From positions 1 to 46,731 of the forward strand of contig JAUVXG010000014.1 in assembly GCA_030603685.1 (NCBI GenBank): 46,731 bases of DNA. The letters are read 5' to 3'. Shown here piece by piece: positions 9,291 to 18,623 of the stretch. Below the pieces are notes generated by a model that saw nothing but the letters and a program-made list of their open reading frames with translations, did no database searches and was not told the origin of the DNA. The first letter of the stretch is position 1; each line of letters begins with the position of its first letter. Source of the stretch: Pleomorphomonas sp. (GTDB lineage Bacteria > Pseudomonadota > Alphaproteobacteria > Rhizobiales > Pleomorphomonadaceae). Both the position numbers and the translations under genes were made by a program.

Positions 9291-9529
9291 GTTGACTCCA
9301 GGAACTCGAACGCGTCTCCACCGAACCGTCCGTGGGCCGCGCCACGCAAAAACTGCCATATCGCTCGCGGCGCGAGTGTGGTGAGTTGTTAAGACTTGTT
9401 TCGGTCAAGGAAGGGCGGTCGGTTCGTCGCAATGTTTCTTCACATTCAGACCGGAGGCGCCATGGTAGAAAAGCCGGTCACGACGGAGGCCTTGGGTTGA
9501 TCGCAGTCGCCAGCCAGACAACATCCGTT
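9291..9529. promoter_or_regulatory. Divergent promoter region between mipA-like gene and first two-component system
   Basis: About 240 bases that must hold promoters for both directions. The part around 9380-9450 is the least GC-rich. I could not define convincing -35/-10 boxes. A GGAGG at 9485-9489 sits 7 bases before an in-frame TTG (9497) that is a possible alternative start of the response regulator. A short GTCACGA at 9477-9483 matches part of the dyad before the RND adaptor, which may be chance. Confidence 0.35.
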
Positions 9530-10246
9530 ATGCCGAGGGTCCTCGTGGTCGAGGACGATCCGCAAATCGCCGAGATGCTGCGGGAGAGCCTGGCCGAACA
9601 AGGCATCGAGGTGGTCGTCGCCGGCAGCGGGTCGGCGATGGACGGCCATATGCGCGCCTCTTCGTTCGACCTGGTGGTGCTCGACGTCATGCTGCCCGGC
9701 GAGGACGGCCTCAGCATCTGCCGCCGGCTCAGGGCGAGCGGCACCCTTCCCATCCTGATGCTCACCTCGCTCGGGGACGACGTCGACCGTATCCTGGGAC
9801 TGGAACTCGGGGCGGACGACTACGTCACCAAGCCCTTCGTGCTGCGCGAGCTGATCGCCCGGATCAAGGGCCTGCTTCGCAGGTCCGCCTACGGATCCCG
9901 GCAGGAGCCGCGGGACCGGCCGCGCCTGTTTCGTTTCGAGGGCTGGACGGTGGATACGATCAAGCGGCAGGTCCATGATCCTGGCAATGCCAGGGTGGCC
10001 ATGACCACCCACGAGTTCGACCTCCTGGTGGCGTTCTGCGGCAACGCCGGCCGCGTGCTCCCCCGGGAAGAGCTTCTGGCGGCAACCCATGCCGGCCTTG
10101 CCGGACCGACCGAAAGAAGCATCGACGTCCACATCCGCCGCCTGCGGCAGAAGATAGAACCGGACCCGGCCAATCCCGTATTGATCAGAACGGTGCGTCT
10201 CGGCGGCTACATGTTCACGGCGCGGGTGGACGAGAGCCATGCCTAA
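9530..10246 (+). CDS. OmpR-family response regulator (first of two)
   Basis: A 238-residue cytoplasmic DNA-binding response regulator. The receiver has the acidic pair ED near the start (VLVVEDDP), the phospho-acceptor D52 in LVVLDVMLPGEDG, the switch threonine in MLTSLGDD and the invariant lysine in DDYVTKPF. The C-terminal winged helix contains ERSIDVHIRRLRQKIEPD. The next gene, a histidine kinase, overlaps it by 8 bases, so the two are a pair. I chose ATG 9530 at the start of the receiver; TTG 9497, 7 bases after a GGAGG, would add 11 residues and has the better ribosome binding site. The stimulus is unknown; divergent mipA and the downstream pump are the obvious target candidates. Confidence 0.92.
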   Translation: MPRVLVVEDDPQIAEMLRESLAEQGIEVVVAGSGSAMDGHMRASSFDLVVLDVMLPGEDGLSICRRLRASGTLPILMLTSLGDDVDRILGLELGADDYVTKPFVLRELIARIKGLLRRSAYGSRQEPRDRPRLFRFEGWTVDTIKRQVHDPGNARVAMTTHEFDLLVAFCGNAGRVLPREELLAATHAGLAGPTERSIDVHIRRLRQKIEPDPANPVLIRTVRLGGYMFTARVDESHA

Positions 10247-11594
10247 GCTTCCGAACTGGCCGAGGGCAACCATCCGTCTTCAGTTGACCGTCATCATTCT
10301 GGTCGCCCTGGCGACGATCCTGGTCGTCGGCAACCGGTTGGACCACTGGGTGAAGGACGTTTACGCCATTTCCGACCTCGAAGATCTTGCCGACAGGCTG
10401 GATACGATCGCCCGTGTCCTCGCCACGGCATCGCCCGACGATCGGCAGATCATCATGCGCCATGCGCGCACCGCCGGATGGGATATCACCCTCGCTCCGA
10501 TGTCGACGACGAACGCCTTCACCCACTCGTCGAGCGAGCAGAACCCGCTGATCGCCTTGACCGATTGGATGTTTCCGCCGGACAACGATCCGCCGCTCGG
10601 CGGCTGGCAGACCTTTCTGAACGATCGCCGCGTCGTCGCCGCCAAGGTGGACGATGCGACGATCGTCATGACCCTGTCTTTGCCTGAGCCGATCGTAACC
10701 AGCGATTTCCTGGGGCGAGGGCCGCATTTCCTGCTGGCCTTCGTGGTTCTGATGGGCCTGTTTTCCATCTTCGCCGTGGGGACCATCACGGCGCCCATCC
10801 AAAAGATCGTCGAGGCCGCCAAACGGACCGACATCCATACGGGCGCGGTCGCTTTCGAGGAAAAGGGCACCATCGAGATCGTGACGCTCGCCCGCGCGCT
10901 GAATGGCATGCGGCGGCGCATCAAGCTGATGATGGACGCCCGGACCCGCATGCTCCGGGGGATCGGCCACGACCTGCGAACGCCGCTGACCCGGCTGAAG
11001 CTCAAGGTGGAGCGCATGTCGGACATTCCCGAGAAAGCAGCGCTCATCGTCGATATCGACCGCATCGACGGCATGCTGACCGAGACGCTGACCTATCTCC
11101 GGAACGATTACGCCACCGAGCCCTCGGAACTGGTGAACATTGCCAGTGTCCTGCAGACGATCTGCAGCGAGTTCGCGGACCTCGGCCATGTCATCAGTTA
11201 CGACGGCCCCAACAAGCTGAACGCCGAGTGCCGACCGGTTTCGCTCACCCGCGCCGTGACCAACCTCTGCGACAACGCGGTCAAGTTCGCCCCGACGGTG
11301 GTGGTCAGGCTTTCCGAAACGCCGGATGCCCTGGCGATCGCCGTGGATGACGACGGCCCCGGCATCCCGGCCGATTTCCGCGAGCGCGTGATGGAGCCCT
11401 TCTTCAAGGCGGATGGGGCGCGTTCAGCGTCCAGGGAGGGCCTCGGGCTGGGCCTGTCCATCGTCGCCGACATTGCGCGCCTGCACGAAGGCAAACTGGA
11501 GCTGCTGCCCCGGCAGCCCCATGGCCTCAGCGCACGTATCGTCATGCCGCGATCGCAGGCGGGCCCGTCGGCGGTCGGATTGTCGGTTTCTTAG
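10239..11594 (+). CDS. Sensor histidine kinase (first of two)
   Basis: A 451-residue inner-membrane kinase. The first membrane helix spans about residues 15-31, a periplasmic sensor of roughly 130 residues follows, and the second helix spans about 163-183. HAMP then leads to the dimerisation box GIGHDLRTPLTRL with phospho-accepting His244. The ATPase domain shows the N box LCDNAVKFAP (343-352), G1 DDDGPGIP and G2 GLGLGLSIV. All catalytic motifs are intact. It overlaps the first response regulator and ends 9 bases before the second, so all four signalling genes form one transcription unit. The periplasmic region is not one I recognise, so the ligand cannot be predicted. Confidence 0.92.
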   Translation: MPKLPNWPRATIRLQLTVIILVALATILVVGNRLDHWVKDVYAISDLEDLADRLDTIARVLATASPDDRQIIMRHARTAGWDITLAPMSTTNAFTHSSSEQNPLIALTDWMFPPDNDPPLGGWQTFLNDRRVVAAKVDDATIVMTLSLPEPIVTSDFLGRGPHFLLAFVVLMGLFSIFAVGTITAPIQKIVEAAKRTDIHTGAVAFEEKGTIEIVTLARALNGMRRRIKLMMDARTRMLRGIGHDLRTPLTRLKLKVERMSDIPEKAALIVDIDRIDGMLTETLTYLRNDYATEPSELVNIASVLQTICSEFADLGHVISYDGPNKLNAECRPVSLTRAVTNLCDNAVKFAPTVVVRLSETPDALAIAVDDDGPGIPADFRERVMEPFFKADGARSASREGLGLGLSIVADIARLHEGKLELLPRQPHGLSARIVMPRSQAGPSAVGLSVS

Positions 11595-11603
11595 GGAGCG
11601 ACC

Positions 11604-12272
11604 ATGCGCATACTCCTGGTGGAGGACGAGGCCGAGCTGAGCAGGATGCTTGTGACGACGCTGTCGCGTCACGGCATCCTCGTCGACTGCGCGCCGACGC
11701 TGGCGATCGCGCGGGAGGCGGTCGCCGGCTCGGTGCATGACGCCATCGTGCTCGACCGCACCCTGCCGGACGGCGACGGGCTCAGTCTTCTCGCCGCGAT
11801 CAAGGCCATGCCGCAGCGCACGCCCGTCATCATTCTCTCGGCGCTCGGCACGTTGGACCACAAGGTGGAAGGGCTCGATACCGGCGCCGACGATTATCTC
11901 GCCAAGCCCATTGCCCTCGACGAGTTGCTGGCGCGGCTCCGCGCCATCACGCGCCGTCCCCAGACGGTGGCGCAGCAGCGGGTGACGCTCGGCCGGCTCG
12001 GGTTCGACGTCGAGCATCGGGTGGCCGAAGTCGACGGCGTTCCCCTCGACCTTCCACGCCGGGAACTCCTGCTGCTGGAGACGCTGATCTGCCGGGCCGG
12101 CCGCGTGGCCACGCGCGCCTCTCTTGAAGAGGCGGTCTACGGCTATGACGACGAGATCGCCTCGAACACCCTCGACGCCCATATCTCGCGCCTCCGCCGC
12201 AAGCTGGCCGCCGCGGGCCTGGAAATCCACACTCTGCGGGGCATCGGCTATCTCTTGAGGTGCGTCGAATGA
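11604..12272 (+). CDS. OmpR/QseB-like response regulator (second of two)
   Basis: A 222-residue response regulator with receiver motifs VEDEAE, phospho-acceptor D51 in IVLDRTLPDGDG and lysine in DDYLAKPI, followed by a winged helix with SNTLDAHISRLRRKL. Overall shape and compact linker resemble QseB/TctD-type regulators. Its stop codon overlaps the next kinase's start (ATGA at 12269-12272). It differs clearly from the first regulator in sequence, so the two pairs are not a recent tandem duplication. It likely shares control of the RND genes, but which regulator acts where is not visible. Confidence 0.92.
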   Translation: MRILLVEDEAELSRMLVTTLSRHGILVDCAPTLAIAREAVAGSVHDAIVLDRTLPDGDGLSLLAAIKAMPQRTPVIILSALGTLDHKVEGLDTGADDYLAKPIALDELLARLRAITRRPQTVAQQRVTLGRLGFDVEHRVAEVDGVPLDLPRRELLLLETLICRAGRVATRASLEEAVYGYDDEIASNTLDAHISRLRRKLAAAGLEIHTLRGIGYLLRCVE

Positions 12273-13624
12273 AAGCGATGTCCGGCTCGCTGGTGGCGCG
12301 GCTCTCCTGGCGGATGATCGCGCTGCAGCTCCTGGTGTTGACGGCGATCGCCGTCGCCTTCGCGCTGCCGATCAGCGACCGCTTCGATGGCGTCGAACTC
12401 GACGACGACGTGCTGAGAGACGTCGCCGATAGCCTGACCGTCTCGGATGGGCGCCTGGATTTCCGGCGCGAGGGGCGCATCGCGGAGGTGATCGCCGAGC
12501 ATCCGCGGTTCTGGTTCGACGTCCGCGACGGTGCCGGCCGATCGCTCAGACATGGTCCTGTGCCGCCCAAGGCCTTGCGACTGCTCGACGATCTGGAATC
12601 GGTGATCTACGCCGAGATTCGCACGGATGGCAGCGACCCGGACCTCGACGTGCTGGCGCGGGTTCGCGAAAGTCCGGTCGGGCCGGTCGTCGTCGCCTCC
12701 GGCGGCGGGCCGACGGTGACCGGCTTCTTCGACAGGTTCAAGGAGCTCAACAAGTATTACCTCGGTCTGCTCGCCCTGATGGCGACGTTGACGCTGGTGG
12801 GCATCCCCGTCCTTCTGCGCAAGGAATTTTCCGGGGTGAAGCGGGTCGCCGAGGAGGCCGAGCATATCGACATCGACCAGCCGGGAACCCGGCTCACCGA
12901 GGCCAACGTGCCCAGGGAGATCCAGGGCATGGTCCGGGCGATGAACGCGGCGTTGCTGCGTCTCGACCAGGGGCTGGAGAAGCGCCACCGTTTCCTGATG
13001 ACTGCCGCCCACGAGCTGCGGACGCCCATCGCCATCCTGACGACGCGCATCGAGCTCCTTCCCTCGGGAGACGACAGAACCCGTCTCATGCTGGACGTGG
13101 CGCGGCTCGGCACGCTCGCCGAGCAGTTGCTCGATCTCCAGCGGCTCGACAATGACGATCAGAAGCTGGCGCCGCTCGATCTCTCAGCCCTGGCTTCGGA
13201 GGTGACGAGGGACCTGGCGCCGCTGGTGATCACGGCCGGCGCGGAGATCTCCCTCGACGTGCCCCCCTGGCCCGTGATGGTCGCCGCCGACCGCCAGGCG
13301 ATCTCGCGCGTGCTGACCAACCTCGTGCAGAATGCCATCGCCCACGGCGGGCCGGGCGTCGCCATCGAGGTGGAGGTCAAGCCGGCCGCCGAGCTCAGGG
13401 TTCGCGACAACGGCCCCGGCGTGCTGCCCGCCGACCGCGAACGCATCTTCGAGCCGTTCCATCGCGGATCGACCGACCGGGGTGGCGCCGGCCTGGGGCT
13501 CAACCTCGTCCGGGAAATCGTCGCCCGCCATCGCGGCACCGTCCACGTCATCGACGCGCCGAAAGGCGGCGCGGAGTTCGTCGTACGGCTGCAGTCGGCC
13601 GCGACGGGCGAGGCGCCGCAGTAG
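12269..13624 (+). CDS. Sensor histidine kinase (second of two)
   Basis: A 451-residue inner-membrane kinase starting at ATG 12269, which overlaps the regulator's stop; an upstream TTG at 12260 is less likely. Membrane helices lie at about residues 17-34 and 164-183, enclosing a periplasmic domain of about 130 residues. The dimerisation box is FLMTAAHELRTPIAIL with His248. The ATPase motifs LVQNAIAHGG, DNGPGV and GAGLGLNLV are intact. It is the last gene of the four-gene signalling run and is followed by a terminator-like hairpin at 13625-13647, so the pump genes beyond it may be transcribed separately. Signal unknown. Confidence 0.92.
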   Translation: MKAMSGSLVARLSWRMIALQLLVLTAIAVAFALPISDRFDGVELDDDVLRDVADSLTVSDGRLDFRREGRIAEVIAEHPRFWFDVRDGAGRSLRHGPVPPKALRLLDDLESVIYAEIRTDGSDPDLDVLARVRESPVGPVVVASGGGPTVTGFFDRFKELNKYYLGLLALMATLTLVGIPVLLRKEFSGVKRVAEEAEHIDIDQPGTRLTEANVPREIQGMVRAMNAALLRLDQGLEKRHRFLMTAAHELRTPIAILTTRIELLPSGDDRTRLMLDVARLGTLAEQLLDLQRLDNDDQKLAPLDLSALASEVTRDLAPLVITAGAEISLDVPPWPVMVAADRQAISRVLTNLVQNAIAHGGPGVAIEVEVKPAAELRVRDNGPGVLPADRERIFEPFHRGSTDRGGAGLGLNLVREIVARHRGTVHVIDAPKGGAEFVVRLQSAATGEAPQ

Positions 13625-13647
13625 GTCGGGGCTCCCGACGGATTTTT
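13625..13647 (+). terminator. Probable intrinsic terminator after the second kinase gene
   Basis: A perfect 6-bp stem GTCGGG/CCCGAC with a three-base loop at 13625-13639, followed after GGA by five T residues (13643-13647). It begins at the kinase stop codon's edge. The stem is short but GC-rich. If active it separates signalling from pump transcription. Confidence 0.5.
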
Positions 13648-13691
13648 CTCGTCCGGCCCGATCGGCGCAATGTTCCCGCAAAGTGGGGCGT

Positions 13692-13726
13692 CCAGTTGTG
13701 ACGACATCGAAGTCGTCACGAACTGG
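13692..13726. promoter_or_regulatory. Long near-perfect dyad just upstream of the RND adaptor start
   Basis: CCAGTTGTGACGAC (13692-13705) and GTCGTCACGAACTGG (13712-13726) are reverse complements except for one extra base, with a 6-base ATCGAA centre. It ends 9 bases before ATG 13736 and has no U-tract, so it is more likely an operator or a 5'-UTR hairpin than a terminator. Confidence 0.6.
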
Positions 13727-13735
13727 ATCAATCGC

Positions 13736-14926
13736 ATGTCTCACGATTTCCTTGATGAAGCATCGACGCCCGGGGATGGCCGCCGGCTGTTCAGGAGACC
13801 GGCCCTCCGGGTGGCGGTTTCCATCGTCGTCGTCGGGTGCCTGGCCTTGTTGATCATGGCGCTGGGCTTCACGGTCTATGCGCCGGCGCGCCCGGATGCG
13901 TCGCAGCGGATCGGCCCGCGCGCTCCGATGGTCAAGATTCTCGATCCCGAGGAGGTGGTCGTCGTCGAGCCAGGCGACCTCAGCGAAGACCTCACCGTCA
14001 CCGGAGACGTCAAGCCCGTGTCGCAGGTCAGCGTTTCCGCGGAGGTGACCGGTGTCGCCACGGCGGTCATGGCCCTGCCCGGCGAGAAGGTATCGTCCGG
14101 CCAAACGTTGCTCACCATCGCCGACACCGACCTGCGGCTGGCACTGCAGGCCGAGGAGGCGGCCATGGCGAGCCTTACGGCGCAGTTGCGGGCGGCGACG
14201 GCCAGCCTCACCCGCACCAGCGGACTTGCCGGCCTCGGCATCAAGTCCAAGAGCGCCCTGGAGGAGATCGAAGGTTCGGTCGCGACGCTGAAGGCGAACC
14301 TCGACGCGTCGGCCGCCCGCGTCGATCTGGCGCGAACCAACCTCGAGCGCGCCACGGTGCGCGCGCCGATCTCGGGCATCGTCGCCAGTCGCGGCATCGA
14401 GGCCGGGCAGCTCGTCCAGGCCGGCAAGCCGCTGTTCGATATCGTCGATCTCGCCAAGGTGACGGTGGAAGCCAGGGTTCCGCTCGGCAAGCTCGCCGCC
14501 CTGCAGCCCGGACAGGCCGCGGAGTTGTGGGTGCCGCAGACCCCCGAACGCGTCTTTCCGGCCCGCGTGGCGCGCGTCAGTCCGCGCGCCGAGCCGGGAT
14601 CCCGTTCGGCCATCGTCTATCTCGACGCCGACAACGCCGAGGGCGCGCTGCGCGGCTCGATGTTCATGATCGGACGCATCCGCGTCCGCTCGAACCTTGA
14701 CGCCATCGCCTTGCCCAAGGACGCGGTAACCTTCGGTTCGCGCTCGGCTTCGGTGCAGTTGGTCCGCGGCGACCGCATCGTCGAGGCGCCGGTGGTCACC
14801 GGTGACAAATGGAACGCCGGCCAGGCCGTCGAGGTCATCGACGGGCTCGCGTCCGGCGATGTGGTCCTCACCCGGCCGCTCAGCGGCCTCAAGCCCGGCG
14901 ACTTCATCCGGATCGAGAGGAACTGA
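13736..14926 (+). CDS. RND efflux periplasmic adaptor (membrane fusion protein)
   Basis: A 396-residue membrane-anchored periplasmic adaptor of the HlyD/AcrA class linking an RND pump to an outer-membrane channel. The N-terminal helix at about residues 22-44 (VSIVVVGCLALLIMALGF) anchors it. The lipoyl halves are seen as VSVSAEVTGVATAV and later RAPISGIVASRGIEAGQLV, flanking an alpha-hairpin of average length. Beta-barrel and membrane-proximal domains fill the C-terminal part. I placed the start at ATG 13736 rather than the upstream in-frame ATG 13670, because the latter would translate through the dyad. The permease starts 3 bases after its stop. No outer-membrane channel is next to it; the one at 45515 is in another operon. 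Confidence 0.9.
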   Translation: MSHDFLDEASTPGDGRRLFRRPALRVAVSIVVVGCLALLIMALGFTVYAPARPDASQRIGPRAPMVKILDPEEVVVVEPGDLSEDLTVTGDVKPVSQVSVSAEVTGVATAVMALPGEKVSSGQTLLTIADTDLRLALQAEEAAMASLTAQLRAATASLTRTSGLAGLGIKSKSALEEIEGSVATLKANLDASAARVDLARTNLERATVRAPISGIVASRGIEAGQLVQAGKPLFDIVDLAKVTVEARVPLGKLAALQPGQAAELWVPQTPERVFPARVARVSPRAEPGSRSAIVYLDADNAEGALRGSMFMIGRIRVRSNLDAIALPKDAVTFGSRSASVQLVRGDRIVEAPVVTGDKWNAGQAVEVIDGLASGDVVLTRPLSGLKPGDFIRIERN

Positions 14927-14929
14927 CCG

Positions 14930-17900
14930 ATGTTCCTGACCCGTATCAGCATATCCCGGCCGGTCTTCGCGGCCATGATGATGATCGCCATCATGGTGTT
15001 CGGCCTCTCCGCCTGGCGGTCGCTGCCGATCGATCGCTACCCGAACGTCGATTTTCCGGTGGTCGCCGTCCTCGTGCCCTATCCCGGCGCCTCGCCAGAG
15101 TCGGTGGAAAGCGACATCACCAAGCCGGTCGAGGACGAGCTCAACACGCTCTCGGGGATCGAGGAACTGAGCTCGACGTCGAGCGCCGGCAATTCCCTCG
15201 TCGTCGTCCAGTTCAAGCTGGAGACGAACAGCGCGCTCGCCGCCCAGGACGTGCGCGACAGGATCGCCGCGGTGGTCCCGACGTTGCCCGAAGAGGCGGA
15301 GGCGCCGCTGGTCATGCGCCACAATCCGACGGAGACGCCGGTGATGTCGCTCGCGGTCAGCAGCGCATCCCTGGGGCCGGGGCGGCTGTCGCGCCTGACC
15401 GAGGACGTCATCGTTCCCGCGCTGACGACCGTTTCCGGCGTCGGCAGCGCCACGGTGGTCGGTTCGGTGGAAGATCTGGTCTCGATCCTGATCGATCCCG
15501 ACAGGCTGAGAGCCTATGGTCTCGGCGTGGGCGATGTGGTCGAGGCGCTCGGGCAGGGAAACTTGCTGGCGCCCTCGGGCACGGTGAAGACGGGGACGCT
15601 CGTCCGGGCGGTGCGGGTGAGTGCGGAAAGCCGCACGCCCGAACGCCTGGCCGACATGATCATCGCCCGGCAGGCCGGCGCCGAGGTGCGGCTCGGAGAT
15701 GTCGCCTCCGTCACGACCTCCACCTCCGACGCCAAAAGCCTGGCCTTTCGCAACGGGCAGCCGGCGCTGGCGATCGACGTCCTGAAGGTCGAAGGCGCCA
15801 ACACGGTGGAGGTGGCCGCCGAGGTCCAGCAAGCGATCGACCGGTTGCAGGGCCAGGGCCGGATCGGCGACGCGCGGATCGACGTGCTGGTCAACTCCGC
15901 CGACGCGATCGAGGCCAACTATGCGACCGTGCGCTCCACCCTGATGGAAGGCGCGCTGCTCGCCGTCCTGATCGTCTTCATCTTCCTCAACTCCTGGCGA
16001 TCGACCGTCATCACGGCCCTGACCTTGCCGATTTCCTTCCTCGGCACGCTGGCGGTGATCAGCCTGCTCGGCTTCTCGCTCAACATGATGACCATGCTGG
16101 CGCTGACGCTGACGGTGGGCATTCTCATCGACGACGCCATCGTCGTTCGCGAGAACATCACGCGGCATCTTCACATGGGCAAGAACCATGTCGTCGCCGC
16201 ATTGGACGGTACGGCCGAGATCGGCCTCGCGGTGGTGGCGACGACGCTGTCGCTCTGCGCGGTGTTTCTTCCGCTTGCCTTCATGGAGGGGATCGTCGGA
16301 CGGTTCTTCCTGCAGTTCGGCGTCACGGTGGCCGTCGCCGTGCTGATCTCGCTGTTCGTCTCCTTCACGCTCGATCCGATGCTGTCCAGCGTCTGGTACG
16401 ACCCCGCCGCCCATCCCGGCGCGAAGAGAGGGCCGGTGGGCAGGGCCATCGCCCGGTTCGACCGCCTGTTCGAGGCGATGGGGCGGGCCTATCGCGGCGT
16501 GCTCCGGATCTGCCTGCGCTTCCGCAAGACGACGCTCCTGTTCGCCGCCGCCATCTTCGCCGGCAGCCTGGTTCTGCTGCCGCTGGTCGGCATCGAGTTC
16601 CTGCCCAAGGGCGACGAAAGCCGGATCACAATCGGGCTCAAGACGGCGGTCGGCTCATCGAAGGAGTACACGGCCCTCAAGGCGCGCCAGGTCTCCGACA
16701 TCCTGCAAAAGCTGCCGGAGGTCACCGGCGTCTATGCGTCCGTCGCCGCCGGCAGCGGCAGCGCCGAGACGGAGGCCACCATCGAGGCCAACCTCGTCGC
16801 CCCGGAAGCCCGGCCGCTTTCGGCCGATGCCATGGTGCCGGCCCTGCGCGATCTGTTGCGGCAGGTTCCCGGCGTGGAGCTGACCGTGGCGGCCGCCGGC
16901 GGGCTGGGCGCCGACGAGGCGCCGATCTCCGTGCAGGTGTTCGGAACCAATCCGGACGGGCTTGCCAGCGCGGCCGGCAAGATCGCCGACATGATCGCCG
17001 CCATCCCCGGAACGGCGGACGTTACGCTCAGCGTCGACACCGCCCAGCCGATCCTGGACTTTGCGGTCATGCCGGAGGTTGCCAGCGATCTCGGCGTTTC
17101 AGCCAAGACGATCGGCTCGTCCCTGCGCACCCTGGTCGATGGGACGGAAGCGTCCACCATGAAGCGCCCTGACGGCACCACGGTGCCGGTGGTGGTCCGC
17201 CTACCGGAAAGCCTGCGGTCCGACCCCGAACAGTTGGGCGCGCTGCCGCTCGTCAAGGGGGAGGGGCATGGAATCACGCTCGGCGACGTCGCCCGGCTCG
17301 AAACCTCCGTGGGCCCAGCCAAGATCGAGCGCGAGAACCGGGCGCGGGTCATCACCATCGCGGCGGCCCTGGACGGCCGCGTGCTCGGCGACGTCATGGC
17401 CGAGATCGATGCCGGGCTCGCCGGCATGGAACTGCCCGAGGGCGTGACCGTCGGGCAGGATGGCGACGCCGAGCTGATGGACGAGACGGCCGCCAGCATG
17501 GTGATGTCGCTGTCGATGGCTGTCGTCTTCATCTACCTCGTTCTCGCCAGCCAGTTCGGCAGCTTCCTGCAGCCGTTGGCGATCATGGCCGCGCTGCCGC
17601 TGGCGCTGGTCGGCGCGGTCGTCGGCCTGATGGTCGGAGGATCGACCATGAATCTCTATTCCATGATCGGCCTGGTGATGCTGATGGGCCTCGTCGTCAA
17701 GAACGCCATCCTGCTGGTGGACAATGCCAACCAGCAAGCGGAGAGAGGCATGGCGCTGCACGAGGCGCTGCTCGAAGCGGGTGCCACCCGCTTTCGCCCC
17801 ATCGTCATGACCACGCTGGCCATGATCTTCGGCATGCTGCCCCTGGCGCTCGCCATTCACCCCGGCAGCGAGCAGAGCGCCTCCATGGCCCAGGCCGTCA

Positions 17901-18025
17901 TCGGCGGCCTGCTCAGTTCGACGCTGCTGACCCTGGTCGTGGTTCCGGTCCTGCTGACCTATCTGGCGCAACTGTCCGGCCTGTTCCGGATGGCTTTCGG
18001 AGCGGCTGACCCGGCGAGGGGTTGA
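14930..18025 (+). CDS. RND-family efflux permease (HAE1-like)
   Basis: A 1031-residue inner-membrane pump with the usual two repeats of six helices and two large periplasmic loops. It begins [14 protein letters not shown], the family's typical start, then has a first-helix PNVDFPVV motif. The fourth helix carries the adjacent aspartates of proton-coupled drug exporters in [15 protein letters not shown], rather than heavy-metal exporter motifs. The second half contains the matching [17 protein letters not shown] segment. It is cotranscribed with the adaptor (3-base gap). Substrates are likely hydrophobic or amphipathic toxic compounds. The upstream kinases suggest inducible expression. Complete and intact. 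Confidence 0.94.
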   Translation: MFLTRISISRPVFAAMMMIAIMVFGLSAWRSLPIDRYPNVDFPVVAVLVPYPGASPESVESDITKPVEDELNTLSGIEELSSTSSAGNSLVVVQFKLETNSALAAQDVRDRIAAVVPTLPEEAEAPLVMRHNPTETPVMSLAVSSASLGPGRLSRLTEDVIVPALTTVSGVGSATVVGSVEDLVSILIDPDRLRAYGLGVGDVVEALGQGNLLAPSGTVKTGTLVRAVRVSAESRTPERLADMIIARQAGAEVRLGDVASVTTSTSDAKSLAFRNGQPALAIDVLKVEGANTVEVAAEVQQAIDRLQGQGRIGDARIDVLVNSADAIEANYATVRSTLMEGALLAVLIVFIFLNSWRSTVITALTLPISFLGTLAVISLLGFSLNMMTMLALTLTVGILIDDAIVVRENITRHLHMGKNHVVAALDGTAEIGLAVVATTLSLCAVFLPLAFMEGIVGRFFLQFGVTVAVAVLISLFVSFTLDPMLSSVWYDPAAHPGAKRGPVGRAIARFDRLFEAMGRAYRGVLRICLRFRKTTLLFAAAIFAGSLVLLPLVGIEFLPKGDESRITIGLKTAVGSSKEYTALKARQVSDILQKLPEVTGVYASVAAGSGSAETEATIEANLVAPEARPLSADAMVPALRDLLRQVPGVELTVAAAGGLGADEAPISVQVFGTNPDGLASAAGKIADMIAAIPGTADVTLSVDTAQPILDFAVMPEVASDLGVSAKTIGSSLRTLVDGTEASTMKRPDGTTVPVVVRLPESLRSDPEQLGALPLVKGEGHGITLGDVARLETSVGPAKIERENRARVITIAAALDGRVLGDVMAEIDAGLAGMELPEGVTVGQDGDAELMDETAASMVMSLSMAVVFIYLVLASQFGSFLQPLAIMAALPLALVGAVVGLMVGGSTMNLYSMIGLVMLMGLVVKNAILLVDNANQQAERGMALHEALLEAGATRFRPIVMTTLAMIFGMLPLALAIHPGSEQSASMAQAVIGGLLSSTLLTLVVVPVLLTYLAQLSGLFRMAFGAADPARG

Positions 18026-18278
18026 CGACAGATCGTCGCCGAGCAGGAGGGTAAGCTGGTAGCGGTATCACCGCTGACCGAAATTCTCCGCTTGCCCTCG
18101 CTCGCCGGTCTCGGCGTGCTATATGCTCTCCCAATCGCTCCGGCTGGAATGGTGCTCGCCTTGGCTTTCCTGGCGCGCTGGTTTCGGCGCCCGAACGACG
18201 AACCCGCCAGACTCCTGCTCGACCGCATCCGCGCCGAATGGGCGCGGCACCAAGCCGGCGACAGCCAGGAAGACAAAC
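18026..18278. other. Intergenic stretch after the RND gene
   Basis: About 250 bases. The RND reading frame stays open beyond its stop through this region and codes a hydrophobic stretch followed by a basic segment, but it has no ATG and no ribosome binding site, so I do not call a gene. No clear terminator for the pump operon is visible. Confidence 0.35.
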
Positions 18279-18605
18279 ATGCCCGTTTTCGAGAGCCAGC
18301 TGACCGAGGGGAACCTCAAGAACTCCAACATCTACATCACGGCCGTTCTCGGGCGCCTGACCGAGCCGGTGGAAGGTGTGCCGGCCAAGCCGCCGCGGGC
18401 GATCCGTCTTGACTACAAGGGCCTGAAGGTCACAGCCGAGATCCCGAAATCGCAGCATGGCCGCCCGCGCAAGTTCATTCGCGAGCGGGATTTCGTGAAA
18501 GCCTTCTTCGAACGCACCGGCGCCGCCGTCGGCGATACCGTGCTGTTCGATGAAGTCGGCCCGGCCCATTTCCGCCTGGACCTCAGAAAGGCCGTCGCCT
18601 CGTAA
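18279..18605 (+). CDS. Small conserved-looking protein of unknown function
   Basis: A 108-residue cytoplasmic protein starting at ATG 18279 behind CAGGAAGA. An in-frame start at 18123 would add an arginine- and cysteine-rich tail unlike the rest, so I use the later ATG. The chain has alternating strands and a basic patch KSQHGRPRKFIRERDF, then GAAVGDTVLFDEVG and HFRLDL. The GD-x-VLF arrangement near the C terminus recalls beta-barrel DNA- or effector-binding folds such as B3/EcoRII-N, but this is only a resemblance. It stands alone, convergent with the GntR gene 18 bases further on. Function unknown. Confidence 0.6.
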   Translation: MPVFESQLTEGNLKNSNIYITAVLGRLTEPVEGVPAKPPRAIRLDYKGLKVTAEIPKSQHGRPRKFIRERDFVKAFFERTGAAVGDTVLFDEVGPAHFRLDLRKAVAS

Positions 18606-18623
18606 TCGGCGCCGCTTCGATGC

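Noticed and set aside
11604-13624. Recent duplication of one two-component system
   Set aside because: The two regulators and the two kinases differ throughout, with only family-level motifs in common.
13184-16414. 1076-residue minus-strand open frame across kinase, adaptor and permease
   Set aside because: Spans three confident genes on the other strand and has typical low-complexity antisense composition.
18092-18278. Small membrane-protein gene after the RND stop
   Set aside because: The frame is hydrophobic but has only a TTG start without SD and runs on into the next gene in a shadow frame.
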